The translations under genes were made by a program, and so were the position numbers. Under the pieces are notes generated by a model. It ran no database searches. It was not told where the DNA came from and saw nothing but the letters and a program-made list of their open reading frames with translations. A DNA stretch of 50,386 nt from Aliishimia sp045106335 (GTDB lineage: Bacteria > Pseudomonadota > Alphaproteobacteria > Rhodobacterales > Rhodobacteraceae). Shown here piece by piece: positions 17,482 to 25,570 of the stretch. Location: NCBI GenBank assembly GCA_045106335.1, contig JBGCEM010000153.1:1-50386 (forward strand). The letters run 5' to 3'. Each line of letters opens with the position of its first letter. Positions within the stretch are counted from its first letter, which is position 1.

Positions 17482-18150
17482 TTAGCGGGGCGCGCGGTTT
17501 TTGCCAAGCCCTGCCCCTTGCATCGCGCGCAAGTACACTTGGATCATCCAGCCCAGCATCACCCCGTTGAGCAAATGCCAGAAAATATGGGTGCCAACCG
17601 GAAAGACCGCGCAAAGTGGCGCATCTAACGAGCGCAACGTGATCGACAGCGCTAATATCCCCGCGCCAATCCACATACCCCGCACAGTTTCGGGCATGCG
17701 GGCGCGCAAGGCAAAGCCGTAGATCCCCAACAGGATCGGCACAGTCCAGTAAAAACTGGAAATCCGCAGGAACGGGATTGCATTCAAGATTGGCACCATC
17801 ACGGCCGCATAGGGAAAAAACGCCAGCGTCGCGCCCCACAGCTTCCACCCCCTGAAGCCAACAAAATCGCGGTTCACGAGGAACAGATAGACCAGAATAA
17901 ATACCGCAATCGGCACCACATCCGCCATCCCAGCCCAAGGTGTGGCAAAGGTGTGAAACAGGAAGGATCCAATGCCGATCAGCGCCAGAATTACACATAA
18001 CAGACGCGCCGCTATAACGCCCGCCGCACGCTGCCACATTACAAACGCCGCCACCAGAAACGCCAAATTGGTCAACGCATTCAGCGGCTCGGCCCAAAAC
18101 GCAGGGCCTAGACGTTCGCAATAGGCGTCAATTGGTGTGCTCCAGTCCAT
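17482..18150 (-). CDS. Ceramidase-family (CREST) membrane hydrolase
   Basis: A 222-aa membrane protein with about seven hydrophobic helices, matching alkaline ceramidase-type CREST proteins. The conserved metal-site residues appear in order: Ser and His in GIGSFLFHTFAT (~residue 66-77), Asp in GMADVVP (~82) and the HIFWHLLNG pair of His near the C-terminus (~195). The start MDWSTPIDAYCER at 18150 has AAAGGGG ahead of it. A longer frame to 18396 exists but would overlap the divergent hydrolase gene. The substrate in this organism is not evident and ceramide is not assured. It reads towards gatC (35-base gap) and may be co-transcribed. Confidence 0.75.
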   Translation of the reverse strand: MDWSTPIDAYCERLGPAFWAEPLNALTNLAFLVAAFVMWQRAAGVIAARLLCVILALIGIGSFLFHTFATPWAGMADVVPIAVFILVYLFLVNRDFVGFRGWKLWGATLAFFPYAAVMVPILNAIPFLRISSFYWTVPILLGIYGFALRARMPETVRGMWIGAGILALSITLRSLDAPLCAVFPVGTHIFWHLLNGVMLGWMIQVYLRAMQGAGLGKNRAPR

Positions 18151-18262
18151 ACGGCGCCCCTTTGGCCAAGAAACCTGAAACGTAGCGCAGCGCCCACTTT
18201 GTTGCCAGCCCGTGAAAATTGTTACACGGTACATAATTAACCCAATCGACAGGAGCAATCGC

Positions 18263-18955
18263 ATGGACATTATCTGGCTGGGACACGGATCCTTTCGCAT
18301 CGAAATCGCAGGGCAGGTTTTGCTGGTTGATCCTTGGCTGACCGGCAACCCGGTGCTGCCCGAAGCCATGCACGACAAAGCGGTCAGCGGCGGCACGCAT
18401 ATCCTGTTGACCCATACGCATTTCGATCACGTGGCCGACGTGCTGGATCTGTGCCGCAAACTTGGTGTGCCCGCAGTGGGGCAATATGATCTGATGGGGT
18501 ACTGGGCCGAAAAGGAAGGCATTGAAACAATTGGCTTTAACAAGGGCGGGACTGTGATGTTGGGCGATGTCGCGGTGTCGATGGTGCCGGCGTGCCATTC
18601 CTCAAACTTCCGTGTCGACGATGGGTTGCGCAGCGGCGGATCCGAAGTTGGCTTCATGATCACCGGCGAGGGCAAAACGATCTATGTGTCCGGCGATACC
18701 GGGATTATGGCCGACATGGATTGGATGGGTGAATTTTATGCCCCCGATATCGGAATTTTGTCTGCGGGCGGGCATTTCACCATGGATATGAAGGGCGCGG
18801 CTTTTGCGGCCAAAAAGTACTTCAATTTTAAAACCGTTATCCCCTGTCACTACAAAACCTTCCCGATCTTAGAACAAAATGCCGATGATTTGCGCGCCGG
18901 ATTGCCGGGAACCAAGGTCATTGAGCCCGAAATCCTGACCCCGATCACCTTTTAA
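18263..18955 (+). CDS. UPF0173-type metal-dependent hydrolase
   Basis: A 230-aa metallo-beta-lactamase-fold protein. The dinuclear metal motif THTHFDH lies at ~residue 53-59, further ligands in VPACHSS (~112) and SGDTG (~151), and a final CHYKTFP (~197). It matches the short YtkL/UPF0173 family, whose physiological substrate is not settled. AGGAG lies 7 bases before the ATG at 18263. It is divergent from the ceramidase-family gene (112 bases between starts) and ends 3 bases before the convergent tadA stop. Confidence 0.85.
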   Translation: MDIIWLGHGSFRIEIAGQVLLVDPWLTGNPVLPEAMHDKAVSGGTHILLTHTHFDHVADVLDLCRKLGVPAVGQYDLMGYWAEKEGIETIGFNKGGTVMLGDVAVSMVPACHSSNFRVDDGLRSGGSEVGFMITGEGKTIYVSGDTGIMADMDWMGEFYAPDIGILSAGGHFTMDMKGAAFAAKKYFNFKTVIPCHYKTFPILEQNADDLRAGLPGTKVIEPEILTPITF

Positions 18956-18958
18956 CGT

Positions 18959-19408
18959 TTAGCGGCGCGCGGCGAAGAAATCCCGCAACAAGGCTTCGGA
19001 CTCGGGGGCGCTGATACCGTCATAAATTTCGGGGGTGTGGTGTGATTGGGGTTGGGCAAAGACCCGCGCGCCCTGCGCCACGCCGCCTGATTTCGGATCC
19101 GACGCGCCGTAATAGACCCGCGCGATCCGTGCCGCTGCGATCACCCCCGCGCACATCGCACAAGGTTCCAGCGTGACGTAAAGATCATGCCCAATCAGCC
19201 GCTCAGAGCCCAAGTCCGCACAGGCCGCGCGGATCGCCAACATCTCGGCATGGGCGGATGGATCGGACAGTTCGCGGGTGCGATTGCCGGCTACTGCCAC
19301 GACGTTCCCATCCGGGTTCACCACGACAGCACCCACGGGCACCTCGCCCCGCACAGCAGCTGCGCGCGCCGCTTCTAACGCCTGATCCATGTATGAGCGA
19401 AACACCAT
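18959..19408 (-). CDS. tadA: tRNA(Arg) adenosine-34 deaminase
   Basis: A 149-aa zinc deaminase converting A34 to inosine in tRNA-Arg(ACG). The HAE motif (PSAHAEMLAIR, ~residue 54) carries the first zinc ligand and the catalytic Glu, and the PCAMCAG motif (~84) the two Cys ligands. The ATG at 19408 gives the family's usual length; the open frame continues to 19678 but overlaps the divergent pseudouridine synthase gene, so the longer form is rejected. 61 bases separate the two divergent starts. Confidence 0.93.
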   Translation of the reverse strand: MVFRSYMDQALEAARAAAVRGEVPVGAVVVNPDGNVVAVAGNRTRELSDPSAHAEMLAIRAACADLGSERLIGHDLYVTLEPCAMCAGVIAAARIARVYYGASDPKSGGVAQGARVFAQPQSHHTPEIYDGISAPESEALLRDFFAARR

Positions 19409-19469
19409 GGCCAAACAGAAGGGCAAAACGCACCCTTCCGCAAGGGCGCAGAACAGGCTATGGCGCCCC

Positions 19470-20273
19470 ATGTCCAATGAAGCCCCCAAATCCCCGCCCG
19501 GTGAACGCATCGCCAAAGTCCTGTCCCGCACAGGTGTCGCATCCCGGCGCGAGGCCGAGCGTATGATCGAAGCAGGCCGGGTCAGCGTGAACGGCAAAAT
19601 CATTGAACGCGCAGCCCTGAACGTGACCGACAAAGACACCATCGCAGTGGATGGCAAACTGATTGGGGCCCCGGACAAAGCGCGGCTGTGGCTGTATCAC
19701 AAGCCCGCAGGACTGGTCACGTCGAACAAAGACGAACAGGGGCGCCCCACCATCTATGATGAGCTGCCCGAGGACCTGCCCCGCGTCATGAGCGTCGGTC
19801 GTTTGGGTCTGACATCTGAAGGGCTGTTGCTGCTGACCAATGATGGTGGGCTGAAACGCAAATTGGAACTGCCCAGCACAGGCTGGCTGCGCCGCTACCG
19901 GGTGCGTATCCATGGCCGCCCGACCGAAGCAACGTTTGATCCGCTGCGCCAAGGTCTGACTGTGGACGGCGAGACCTTCCAGCCGATGCAAGTCACTCTG
20001 GATCGCCAACAAGGCGCAAATGCCTGGGCGACAATTGCCATCCGCGAAGGTAAGAACCGCGAGATTCGCCGCGCGATAGCAGATGTGGGGCTGACCGTGA
20101 ACCGGCTGATCCGTGTGAGCTACGGCCCGTTCCAGCTGGCGCAATTGAAATCTGGCGAGGTCGAGGAAATCCGCAGCCGTGTGCTGCGCGACCAGTTGGG
20201 CTTGGAAAAACCCGCAGAGGTCGAAAAACCCAAACGACCAACTCAGATCCGGCGCACGCGCAAACGCAAATAG
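19470..20273 (+). CDS. RsuA/RluB/E/F-family pseudouridine synthase homologue lacking the catalytic Asp
   Basis: A 267-aa protein with an N-terminal S4 RNA-binding domain (residues ~11-60), a pseudouridine synthase domain (~72-235) and a basic tail. The family signature GRLDxx[ST]xGLLLLTNDG is present except that its catalytic Asp is Gly: the protein reads GRLGLTSEGLLLLTNDG, with codon 113 (19806-19808) GGT where GAT would be expected. The rest of the fold, including ALELPSTGW-like and EGKNREIRRA segments, is intact. The ATG at 19470 is preferred over one at 19389, which would overlap tadA. Either an inactivated enzyme, an RNA-binding or chaperone role, or a base error. By homology it would act on 23S rRNA (RluB type). 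Confidence 0.8.
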   Translation: MSNEAPKSPPGERIAKVLSRTGVASRREAERMIEAGRVSVNGKIIERAALNVTDKDTIAVDGKLIGAPDKARLWLYHKPAGLVTSNKDEQGRPTIYDELPEDLPRVMSVGRLGLTSEGLLLLTNDGGLKRKLELPSTGWLRRYRVRIHGRPTEATFDPLRQGLTVDGETFQPMQVTLDRQQGANAWATIAIREGKNREIRRAIADVGLTVNRLIRVSYGPFQLAQLKSGEVEEIRSRVLRDQLGLEKPAEVEKPKRPTQIRRTRKRK

Positions 20274-20409
20274 CCGCCCACCGCGCGGTTCTTTTCCAAT
20301 ATTTGCGCAAAAATGGCGGTTTTTCCCCACGCCGCTTGGTTCATTCTCTGAAAAACTTGGTGTAGCTTAAGCCAGCGCCAAATCCGGCAAACCTGAACAG
20401 AGATGTGCG

Positions 20410-21228
20410 ATGACTGAGCTTTTAACGATAGAAAATATGGGCAACCTGGTGATGCTGTGCTTTTTGCAAGCGGTCCTGGGGTTCGACAATTTGTTGTATA
20501 TTTCGATTGAAAGCCAACGCGCGCCGGTGGCCCAACAAGCGGCTGTGCGGCGTTGGGGCATTATCCTGGCCGTGATTTTACGTGTGGTGCTGTTGTTCAC
20601 GATGATCCAGTTGATTGATGCCATGGCCGAGCCATTCTTTGTGTTTGCACCCGGTGGATTTATCGAAGGGGGCGTCAATTTCGCGACTTGCGTGTTCATC
20701 TTTGGCGGCATTTTCATCATGTACACGGCCGTTAAAGAAATCGGGCACATGCTGTCGATTGAGGATTTGCATACAGATGTTGAGGGCAAATCGGGCAAGT
20801 CTGCCACGCAAGTGGTGATGCTGATCGTGCTGATGAACTTGATTTTCTCGTTTGATTCTGTGCTGTCTGCCTTGGCGATCACGGATGTCTTCCCAATCCT
20901 CGCCACGGCGATCCTTCTGTCGGGACTGGCGATGTTGTTGCTGGCCGATGGGGTTACGCGCTTTTTGGAAAAGAACCGCATGTATGAAGTGCTGGGCCTG
21001 TTCATCTTGTTGATCGTTGGCGTTGTGCTCTTGGGCGAGGCCGGGCAAGCAGCCGCGCATGCGATGCATGATGACAGTTTGGCGTTGAAGTTGTTTGGCT
21101 ACGAAGTCGTGCCTATGTCTAAGACGACGTTCTATTTCTCGGTTCTTGTGCTGGTGGCGGTCGAGGTCATCCAATCGGGCTACACCCGCAAACTGAACGC
21201 ACAACGCCGCACCGCGCAACGCCATTAA
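20410..21228 (+). CDS. TerC-family membrane protein
   Basis: A 272-aa integral membrane protein with about seven to eight helices and the two acidic TerC motifs: GFDNLLYIS in helix 1 (~residue 26) and FSFDSVLSALAIT (~152). TerC proteins are linked to tellurite resistance and to metal (manganese or calcium) export and protein metalation at the membrane. A weak GC hairpin with a U-rich tail follows the preceding pseudouridine synthase gene. It is the first gene of a same-strand run of seven that ends with the zinc-ribbon protein at 26665. Confidence 0.85.
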   Translation: MTELLTIENMGNLVMLCFLQAVLGFDNLLYISIESQRAPVAQQAAVRRWGIILAVILRVVLLFTMIQLIDAMAEPFFVFAPGGFIEGGVNFATCVFIFGGIFIMYTAVKEIGHMLSIEDLHTDVEGKSGKSATQVVMLIVLMNLIFSFDSVLSALAITDVFPILATAILLSGLAMLLLADGVTRFLEKNRMYEVLGLFILLIVGVVLLGEAGQAAAHAMHDDSLALKLFGYEVVPMSKTTFYFSVLVLVAVEVIQSGYTRKLNAQRRTAQRH

Positions 21229-21279
21229 CTTGGCAGCAGCGCGACCGGCAGATAGACTGTGACGGCAAAGGGGGCCAAG

Positions 21280-21366
21280 GTGGCAAAGCCAGTTCGTAAA
21301 TTCGCGTATATCGCGCTGATCGTGTTGATGTTCGGCACCGCGTCTGGCTGGCTGGGGGGGCTTTAG
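21280..21366 (+). CDS. 28-aa single-span membrane microprotein
   Basis: A short frame starting with GTG at 21280 and encoding 28 residues: a basic N-terminus (AKPVRK), a hydrophobic segment (FAYIALIVLMFGTA) and a short GWLGGL tail. AAAGGGGG (21267-21274) lies 5 bases before the GTG, the best ribosome site in the neighbourhood, and the stop is 3 bases before the XpaC-like ATG. The position between TerC and XpaC genes and the tight spacing argue for a real translated product, either a small partner of the membrane complex or a leader that couples translation of the next gene. No homology claim is made. Confidence 0.55.
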   Translation: MAKPVRKFAYIALIVLMFGTASGWLGGL

Positions 21367-21369
21367 ACC

Positions 21370-22263
21370 ATGTCAAAACGCTATGGTGGCAAGTTTTCGC
21401 CAGATGGTGCGCGCCGCGAGGATGCCACACCTGGGCAGTTTGATCGCGCGCAGGTCGACCCTGTAGGCGCGCGCGCCAATGTTATGTTTATCCCCGCGAT
21501 TCCGCTGGTGGCGACCACGTTTTTTGATGGCGGCATTTCGATGGTGCTGGGCTTGATCGGGGCCGGGTTCTTGACGCTGGGGGCGTTCTTGCTGCGCGGC
21601 GGACTTGAGGCGGAACACGCCTATAATGACCGCAAAGTCGCACGCCGCCCGGCTATTCCGCGCAAAATCTTTTCCACATCGCTAACGGGATTGGGTGTTG
21701 CTTTCGCGGTCCTGGCCCATCAGGACAGCTTTGGGCTGGTCGCGCCGATCCTGTTTGGCGCTGTTGGCGCGGGGCTGCACACATTAGCTTTCGGCATTGA
21801 TCCGCTGAAACACAAAGGCATGGAAGGCATCGACACCTTCCAACAAGACCGTGTCGCGCGCGTGGTCGATGAGGCCGAAGCGCACCTGAATGCTATGAAA
21901 GACGCGATCCTACGCTCGGGCGATCGAGACATGGAATCCCAAGTCGAACGGTTTCAAACAGTGGCGCGCGATCTGATCCGCACCGTCGAGGAAGATCCCC
22001 GCGATCTGTCTGCTGCGCGCAAATATTTGGGCGTCTATTTGCGCGGCGCGCGCGATGCGACGTCAAAATACGCCGATATCTACAGCCGTACTCGCGATGC
22101 GCAGGCCCAACAGGATTTCGGCGTGTTCTTGGAAGATATGACCAACAATTTCTCGGCGCGGACCCGCAAACTTTTGATCGAAGACCGCACCGACCTCAAC
22201 ATCGAAATCGACGTGCTGCGTGACCGTCTCGCCCGCGAAGGCGTGCGGCTCAACGACAGCTAA
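21370..22263 (+). CDS. XpaC-like membrane protein (5-bromo-4-chloroindolyl phosphate hydrolysis family)
   Basis: A 297-aa protein. A polar N-terminus is followed by two pairs of hydrophobic helices (~38-75 and ~98-140), then a long charged helical, probably coiled-coil cytosolic region (~155-297). This matches the XpaC family named from a Bacillus phenotype, for which no phosphatase chemistry is established. In B. subtilis xpaC is adjacent to yaaN, a TelA homologue, and the same pairing holds here: the telA-like ATG follows 21 bases after this stop. I assign it as a partner of TelA. Confidence 0.75.
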   Translation: MSKRYGGKFSPDGARREDATPGQFDRAQVDPVGARANVMFIPAIPLVATTFFDGGISMVLGLIGAGFLTLGAFLLRGGLEAEHAYNDRKVARRPAIPRKIFSTSLTGLGVAFAVLAHQDSFGLVAPILFGAVGAGLHTLAFGIDPLKHKGMEGIDTFQQDRVARVVDEAEAHLNAMKDAILRSGDRDMESQVERFQTVARDLIRTVEEDPRDLSAARKYLGVYLRGARDATSKYADIYSRTRDAQAQQDFGVFLEDMTNNFSARTRKLLIEDRTDLNIEIDVLRDRLAREGVRLNDS

Positions 22264-22284
22264 ATAGTGAAAGAGAGTACAATT

Positions 22285-23481
22285 ATGTCAGATACAGTTC
22301 GCCAAAAAGCCCAAGATAGCCTGGCCATGGTCGAAGAGGTCACAGCACTGGTGCTGCCCGAACCCAAAGATGCGGGCGCCGTTGTCACTTTGGATCAGGC
22401 CGATGCGGCGCTGTCCTCGGACATTCGCGCGCGCATGGACGAAATTGACATGGAGGACACCAATTCCATCGTGTCCTTCGGCTCGGCCGCGCAGGGCGAG
22501 TTGCAAACCATCAGCCAAGCCATGCTTGCCGATGTGCGCAACAAGGATGTCGGTCCTGCGGGCGATTCGCTGCGCACCATCGTGTCGACCATTCGCGGGT
22601 TTTCTGTGTCCGAATTAGATGTGCGCCGCAAACGGTCCTGGTGGGAAAAGCTGCTGGGACGGGCCGCGCCTTTCGCGAAATTCACCGCCAAGTTCGAAAC
22701 AGTTCAAGGTCAGATTGACAAGATCACCGATGACTTGTTGAACCACGAACATACGCTGCTGAAGGACATCAAATCGCTGGATGTTCTTTATGAAAAAACG
22801 CTGCAATTCTATGACGAATTGGCGCTGTATATTTCGGCTGGTGAAGCAAAACTGCAAGATCTGGACACCAACGCCATTCCCGCAAAAGACGCCGCTGTTG
22901 GGGCCGCACCTGAGGGCGATCAAGTGATGGCCGCCCAAGAATTACGCGATTTGCGCGCCGCGCGCGACGACCTGGAACGCCGGGTGCATGATCTGAAGCT
23001 GACGCGTCAGGTGACGATGCAATCGCTGCCCTCGATCCGTTTGGTTCAGGAAAACGACAAATCCTTGGTAACAAAAATCAACTCGACCCTCGTGAACACC
23101 GTGCCGCTGTGGGAAACGCAATTGGCGCAGGCGGTGACGATTCAACGCTCGGCCGAAGCGGCAGCGGCAGTGCGCGATGCCAATGATCTGACCAACGAAT
23201 TGCTGACCTCGAACGCAAAAAATCTGCGCGACAGCAACAAAATCATCCGCGAAGAAATGGAACGCGGCGTGTTCGACATCGAAGCGGTCAAGCAAGCCAA
23301 TGCAGATCTGATTGGCACCATCGAGGAATCGCTGCAAATCGCAGATGAGGGCAAACGCAAACGCGCGGCGGCGGAAACGGACCTGAAGAAAATGGAAGCC
23401 GATCTGCGCGATACATTGGCCGCCGCCAAATCCCGCCGCGACGGTGTGGGCGACAATTCTGGCACAGCTGTTCCCAGCTAA
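22285..23481 (+). CDS. telA: TelA-family toxic anion resistance protein
   Basis: A 398-aa, soluble, almost wholly helical protein rich in Glu, Lys, Ala and Gln with no membrane segment or signal. The TelA hallmarks are visible: RRKRSWWEKLLGRA near residue 115, a long coiled-coil core, TMQSLPSIRLVQENDKSLVTKI-type region (~250-270) and WETQLAQAV (~280). TelA homologues are associated with tellurite resistance and with antibiotic and envelope-stress tolerance; the mechanism is unknown. The ATG at 22285 has AAGAGAG 7 bases before it. A GTG six codons upstream is possible. Likely acts together with the XpaC-like protein. Confidence 0.85.
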   Translation: MSDTVRQKAQDSLAMVEEVTALVLPEPKDAGAVVTLDQADAALSSDIRARMDEIDMEDTNSIVSFGSAAQGELQTISQAMLADVRNKDVGPAGDSLRTIVSTIRGFSVSELDVRRKRSWWEKLLGRAAPFAKFTAKFETVQGQIDKITDDLLNHEHTLLKDIKSLDVLYEKTLQFYDELALYISAGEAKLQDLDTNAIPAKDAAVGAAPEGDQVMAAQELRDLRAARDDLERRVHDLKLTRQVTMQSLPSIRLVQENDKSLVTKINSTLVNTVPLWETQLAQAVTIQRSAEAAAAVRDANDLTNELLTSNAKNLRDSNKIIREEMERGVFDIEAVKQANADLIGTIEESLQIADEGKRKRAAAETDLKKMEADLRDTLAAAKSRRDGVGDNSGTAVPS

Positions 23482-23488
23482 GTCAGAC

Positions 23489-24427
23489 GTGATCCGGGCC
23501 TTAAATATTGCAGCTCGGGCGGCAGCGTGTTTGGCGCTGCCGTTTCTGATGGCGTGCGAGATGATGAGCCAGACAACGCCCGTGCTGACACCCAAGGCGC
23601 GCCCCCCAGCCCCCGTGGCAGCACCCGCTGTCGCCACCGCACCCTCTATCGATAGCGCGGCCTTGCGCGTGTATTACCAACGCATCCTAAATGACGGTCT
23701 GACCCAAGGTCTGCTGCGCGCAGATGGGGGCGGCGTCGATACGCCCTATACAGCCGCCATGCTGATGCGCAATTTCGAAGACATCGCGTTTTTCAGCGAA
23801 TACCAGCGCGGCGGCCAACCTTTGCGCCGCTGGGTCGTGCCCATCCGCATGGAAACCCGGTTTGGCCCGTCCGTCAGTGCCGCCAACACTACCCGGGATC
23901 GCAATGCGGTCACAGCCTATGCCGCGCGCCTGTCGCGGATTACCGGCCACCCAATAACGATCACAAAAGAGCGCGCAAATTTCCATGTGTTCTTTGCCAG
24001 CGAAGATGATCGCCCCGGCTTTATCAACCAAATCAAAACCTTAGAACCACGCATTGATGCGGGTACCCTGGCGACCATTCTGAACCTGCCGCGCGAAACC
24101 TATTGCCTTGTGGTGGCCTTCACCCCCGTGGGACAACCTGGCACCTACACCCGCGCCATTGCCTTGATCCGCGCCGAACAGCCCGACCTGATGCGTCTCA
24201 GCTGCATTCACGAAGAGCTGGCCCAAGGCTTGGGACTGGCCAATGACAGCCCTGCCGCGCGGCCCTCAATATTCAACGATGATGACGAATTTGCGCTTCT
24301 GACCAGCCATGATGAAGCGCTGCTGAAACTGCTCTATGACCCGCGCCTGTCCCCTGGGATCAGCGCCGATGAAGCCCGCCCTGTGCTGCGTATTCTCACG
24401 CGCGAAGTCATGGGCGAAGACGTTTAA
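23489..24427 (+). CDS. DUF2927 lipoprotein
   Basis: A 312-aa exported protein. The GTG at 23489, 7 bases after the telA stop, gives a signal peptide with lipobox FLMAC (Cys ~23), then a Pro/Ala linker and a globular domain. The conserved DUF2927 block near the C-terminus reads IHEELAQGLGLANDSP, followed by IFNDDDEFALLTSHDE. The HEELAQ segment resembles a metzincin-type HExxH helix in which the second His is Gln, so any protease activity is doubtful. A GTG at 23444, inside telA, would spoil the signal peptide. The gene sits between telA and the SPFH gene and would be the only clearly periplasmic component of the run. Confidence 0.75.
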   Translation: MIRALNIAARAAACLALPFLMACEMMSQTTPVLTPKARPPAPVAAPAVATAPSIDSAALRVYYQRILNDGLTQGLLRADGGGVDTPYTAAMLMRNFEDIAFFSEYQRGGQPLRRWVVPIRMETRFGPSVSAANTTRDRNAVTAYAARLSRITGHPITITKERANFHVFFASEDDRPGFINQIKTLEPRIDAGTLATILNLPRETYCLVVAFTPVGQPGTYTRAIALIRAEQPDLMRLSCIHEELAQGLGLANDSPAARPSIFNDDDEFALLTSHDEALLKLLYDPRLSPGISADEARPVLRILTREVMGEDV

Positions 24428-24445
24428 CAAAAGGACTTTAACCCC

Positions 24446-25558
24446 ATGGGTATCTTCGATTTTCTCACTGGCGAATTCATTGATGTGATCCACTGGGTCG
24501 ATGACACGCGCGACACGATGGTGTGGCGGTTTGAACGCGAAGGGCATGAAATCAAATACGGCGCCAAGCTGACGGTGCGTGAAGGCCAGGCGGCGGTGTT
24601 TGTCCACGAAGGTCAGTTGGCAGACGTGTTCACGCCGGGGCTTTATATGTTGGAAACCAACAACATGCCGGTGTTGACGACGTTGATGCACTGGGATCAT
24701 GGCTTCAAGAGCCCCTTCAAATCCGAGATTTACTACGTCAACACCACCCGCTTTGGTGATCTGAAATGGGGCACGAAAAACCCGATTATCTGCCGTGATC
24801 CCGAATTTGGGCCCGTGCGTTTGCGCGCCTTTGGCACCTATTCGGTCAAAATCAGTGATCCTGCGCGGTTCTTGGTGGAAATCGTCGGCACCGATGGCGA
24901 ATTCACGATGGACGAGATCAGCTTTCAGATCCGTAACATCATCGTTCAAGAATTTTCCCGTACTTTGGCGCGCGCGGGCATCCCGGTGCTGGATATGGCC
25001 GCCAACACCCGCGAATTGGGCCAGCTGGTCGCGCGCGAAATTGAGCCACGCCTGACCGAATACGGGCTGAGCCTGCCGGAACTATACATTGAAAATATCT
25101 CGCTTCCGCCCGCAGTAGAGGATGTGCTGGACAAGCGATCCTCGATGGGGGTGATTGGGAATTTAAACGAGTATATGCAATATCAAACCGCCGAAAGTCT
25201 GGGGCGTGATGGCGCCGGGGCTGGCGCGATCCAAACAGGTGTTGGTGCGGCGTTGGGCATGCAAATTGCCAACAGTATGCAGCCCGGTCCTTGGGGTGCA
25301 CGGCCAGCACAAACGGATGCGCCCCAAGCCATCGCACCGCCACCCCCACCTGTCGAACATGTCTGGCACATCGCCAAAGCTGGCGAAACAACGGGACCCT
25401 TTGCCAAGGCCGAGCTGGGGCAAATGGCCGCCAAAGGCGATCTAAGCCGGGACAGCTATGTCTGGACACCGGGCCAAGATGGGTGGTTGCGCGCCGAAGA
25501 TGTGATTGAATTGGCACAGCTTTTCACGATTCTACCCCCACCGCCCCCGAACGCCTGA
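24446..25558 (+). CDS. SPFH-domain protein with C-terminal GYF_2 domain (YdjI-like)
   Basis: A 370-aa protein. Residues ~25-235 are an SPFH/virion-core-like domain (contains VREGQAAVFVHEG and the FTPGLYML turn), with no N-terminal membrane anchor. A low-complexity linker with GAGAGA and poly-Pro follows, and then a GYF_2-type domain (~305-355: WHIAKAGETTGPFAKAELGQM...YVWTPGQDGW) that usually binds other proteins. B. subtilis YdjI, in the pspA operon ydjFGHI, is the closest known SPFH relative. AAAGGA precedes the ATG by ~10 bases. It is followed 12 bases later by a YdjG-like zinc-ribbon gene, as in that operon. Confidence 0.8.
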   Translation: MGIFDFLTGEFIDVIHWVDDTRDTMVWRFEREGHEIKYGAKLTVREGQAAVFVHEGQLADVFTPGLYMLETNNMPVLTTLMHWDHGFKSPFKSEIYYVNTTRFGDLKWGTKNPIICRDPEFGPVRLRAFGTYSVKISDPARFLVEIVGTDGEFTMDEISFQIRNIIVQEFSRTLARAGIPVLDMAANTRELGQLVAREIEPRLTEYGLSLPELYIENISLPPAVEDVLDKRSSMGVIGNLNEYMQYQTAESLGRDGAGAGAIQTGVGAALGMQIANSMQPGPWGARPAQTDAPQAIAPPPPPVEHVWHIAKAGETTGPFAKAELGQMAAKGDLSRDSYVWTPGQDGWLRAEDVIELAQLFTILPPPPPNA

Positions 25559-25570
25559 TCCTGACGGGCA

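Noticed and set aside
20274..20409. Manganese (yybP-ykoY) riboswitch ahead of the TerC gene
   Set aside because: Known TerC genes can carry one, but none of its conserved loop sequences could be found in the leader.
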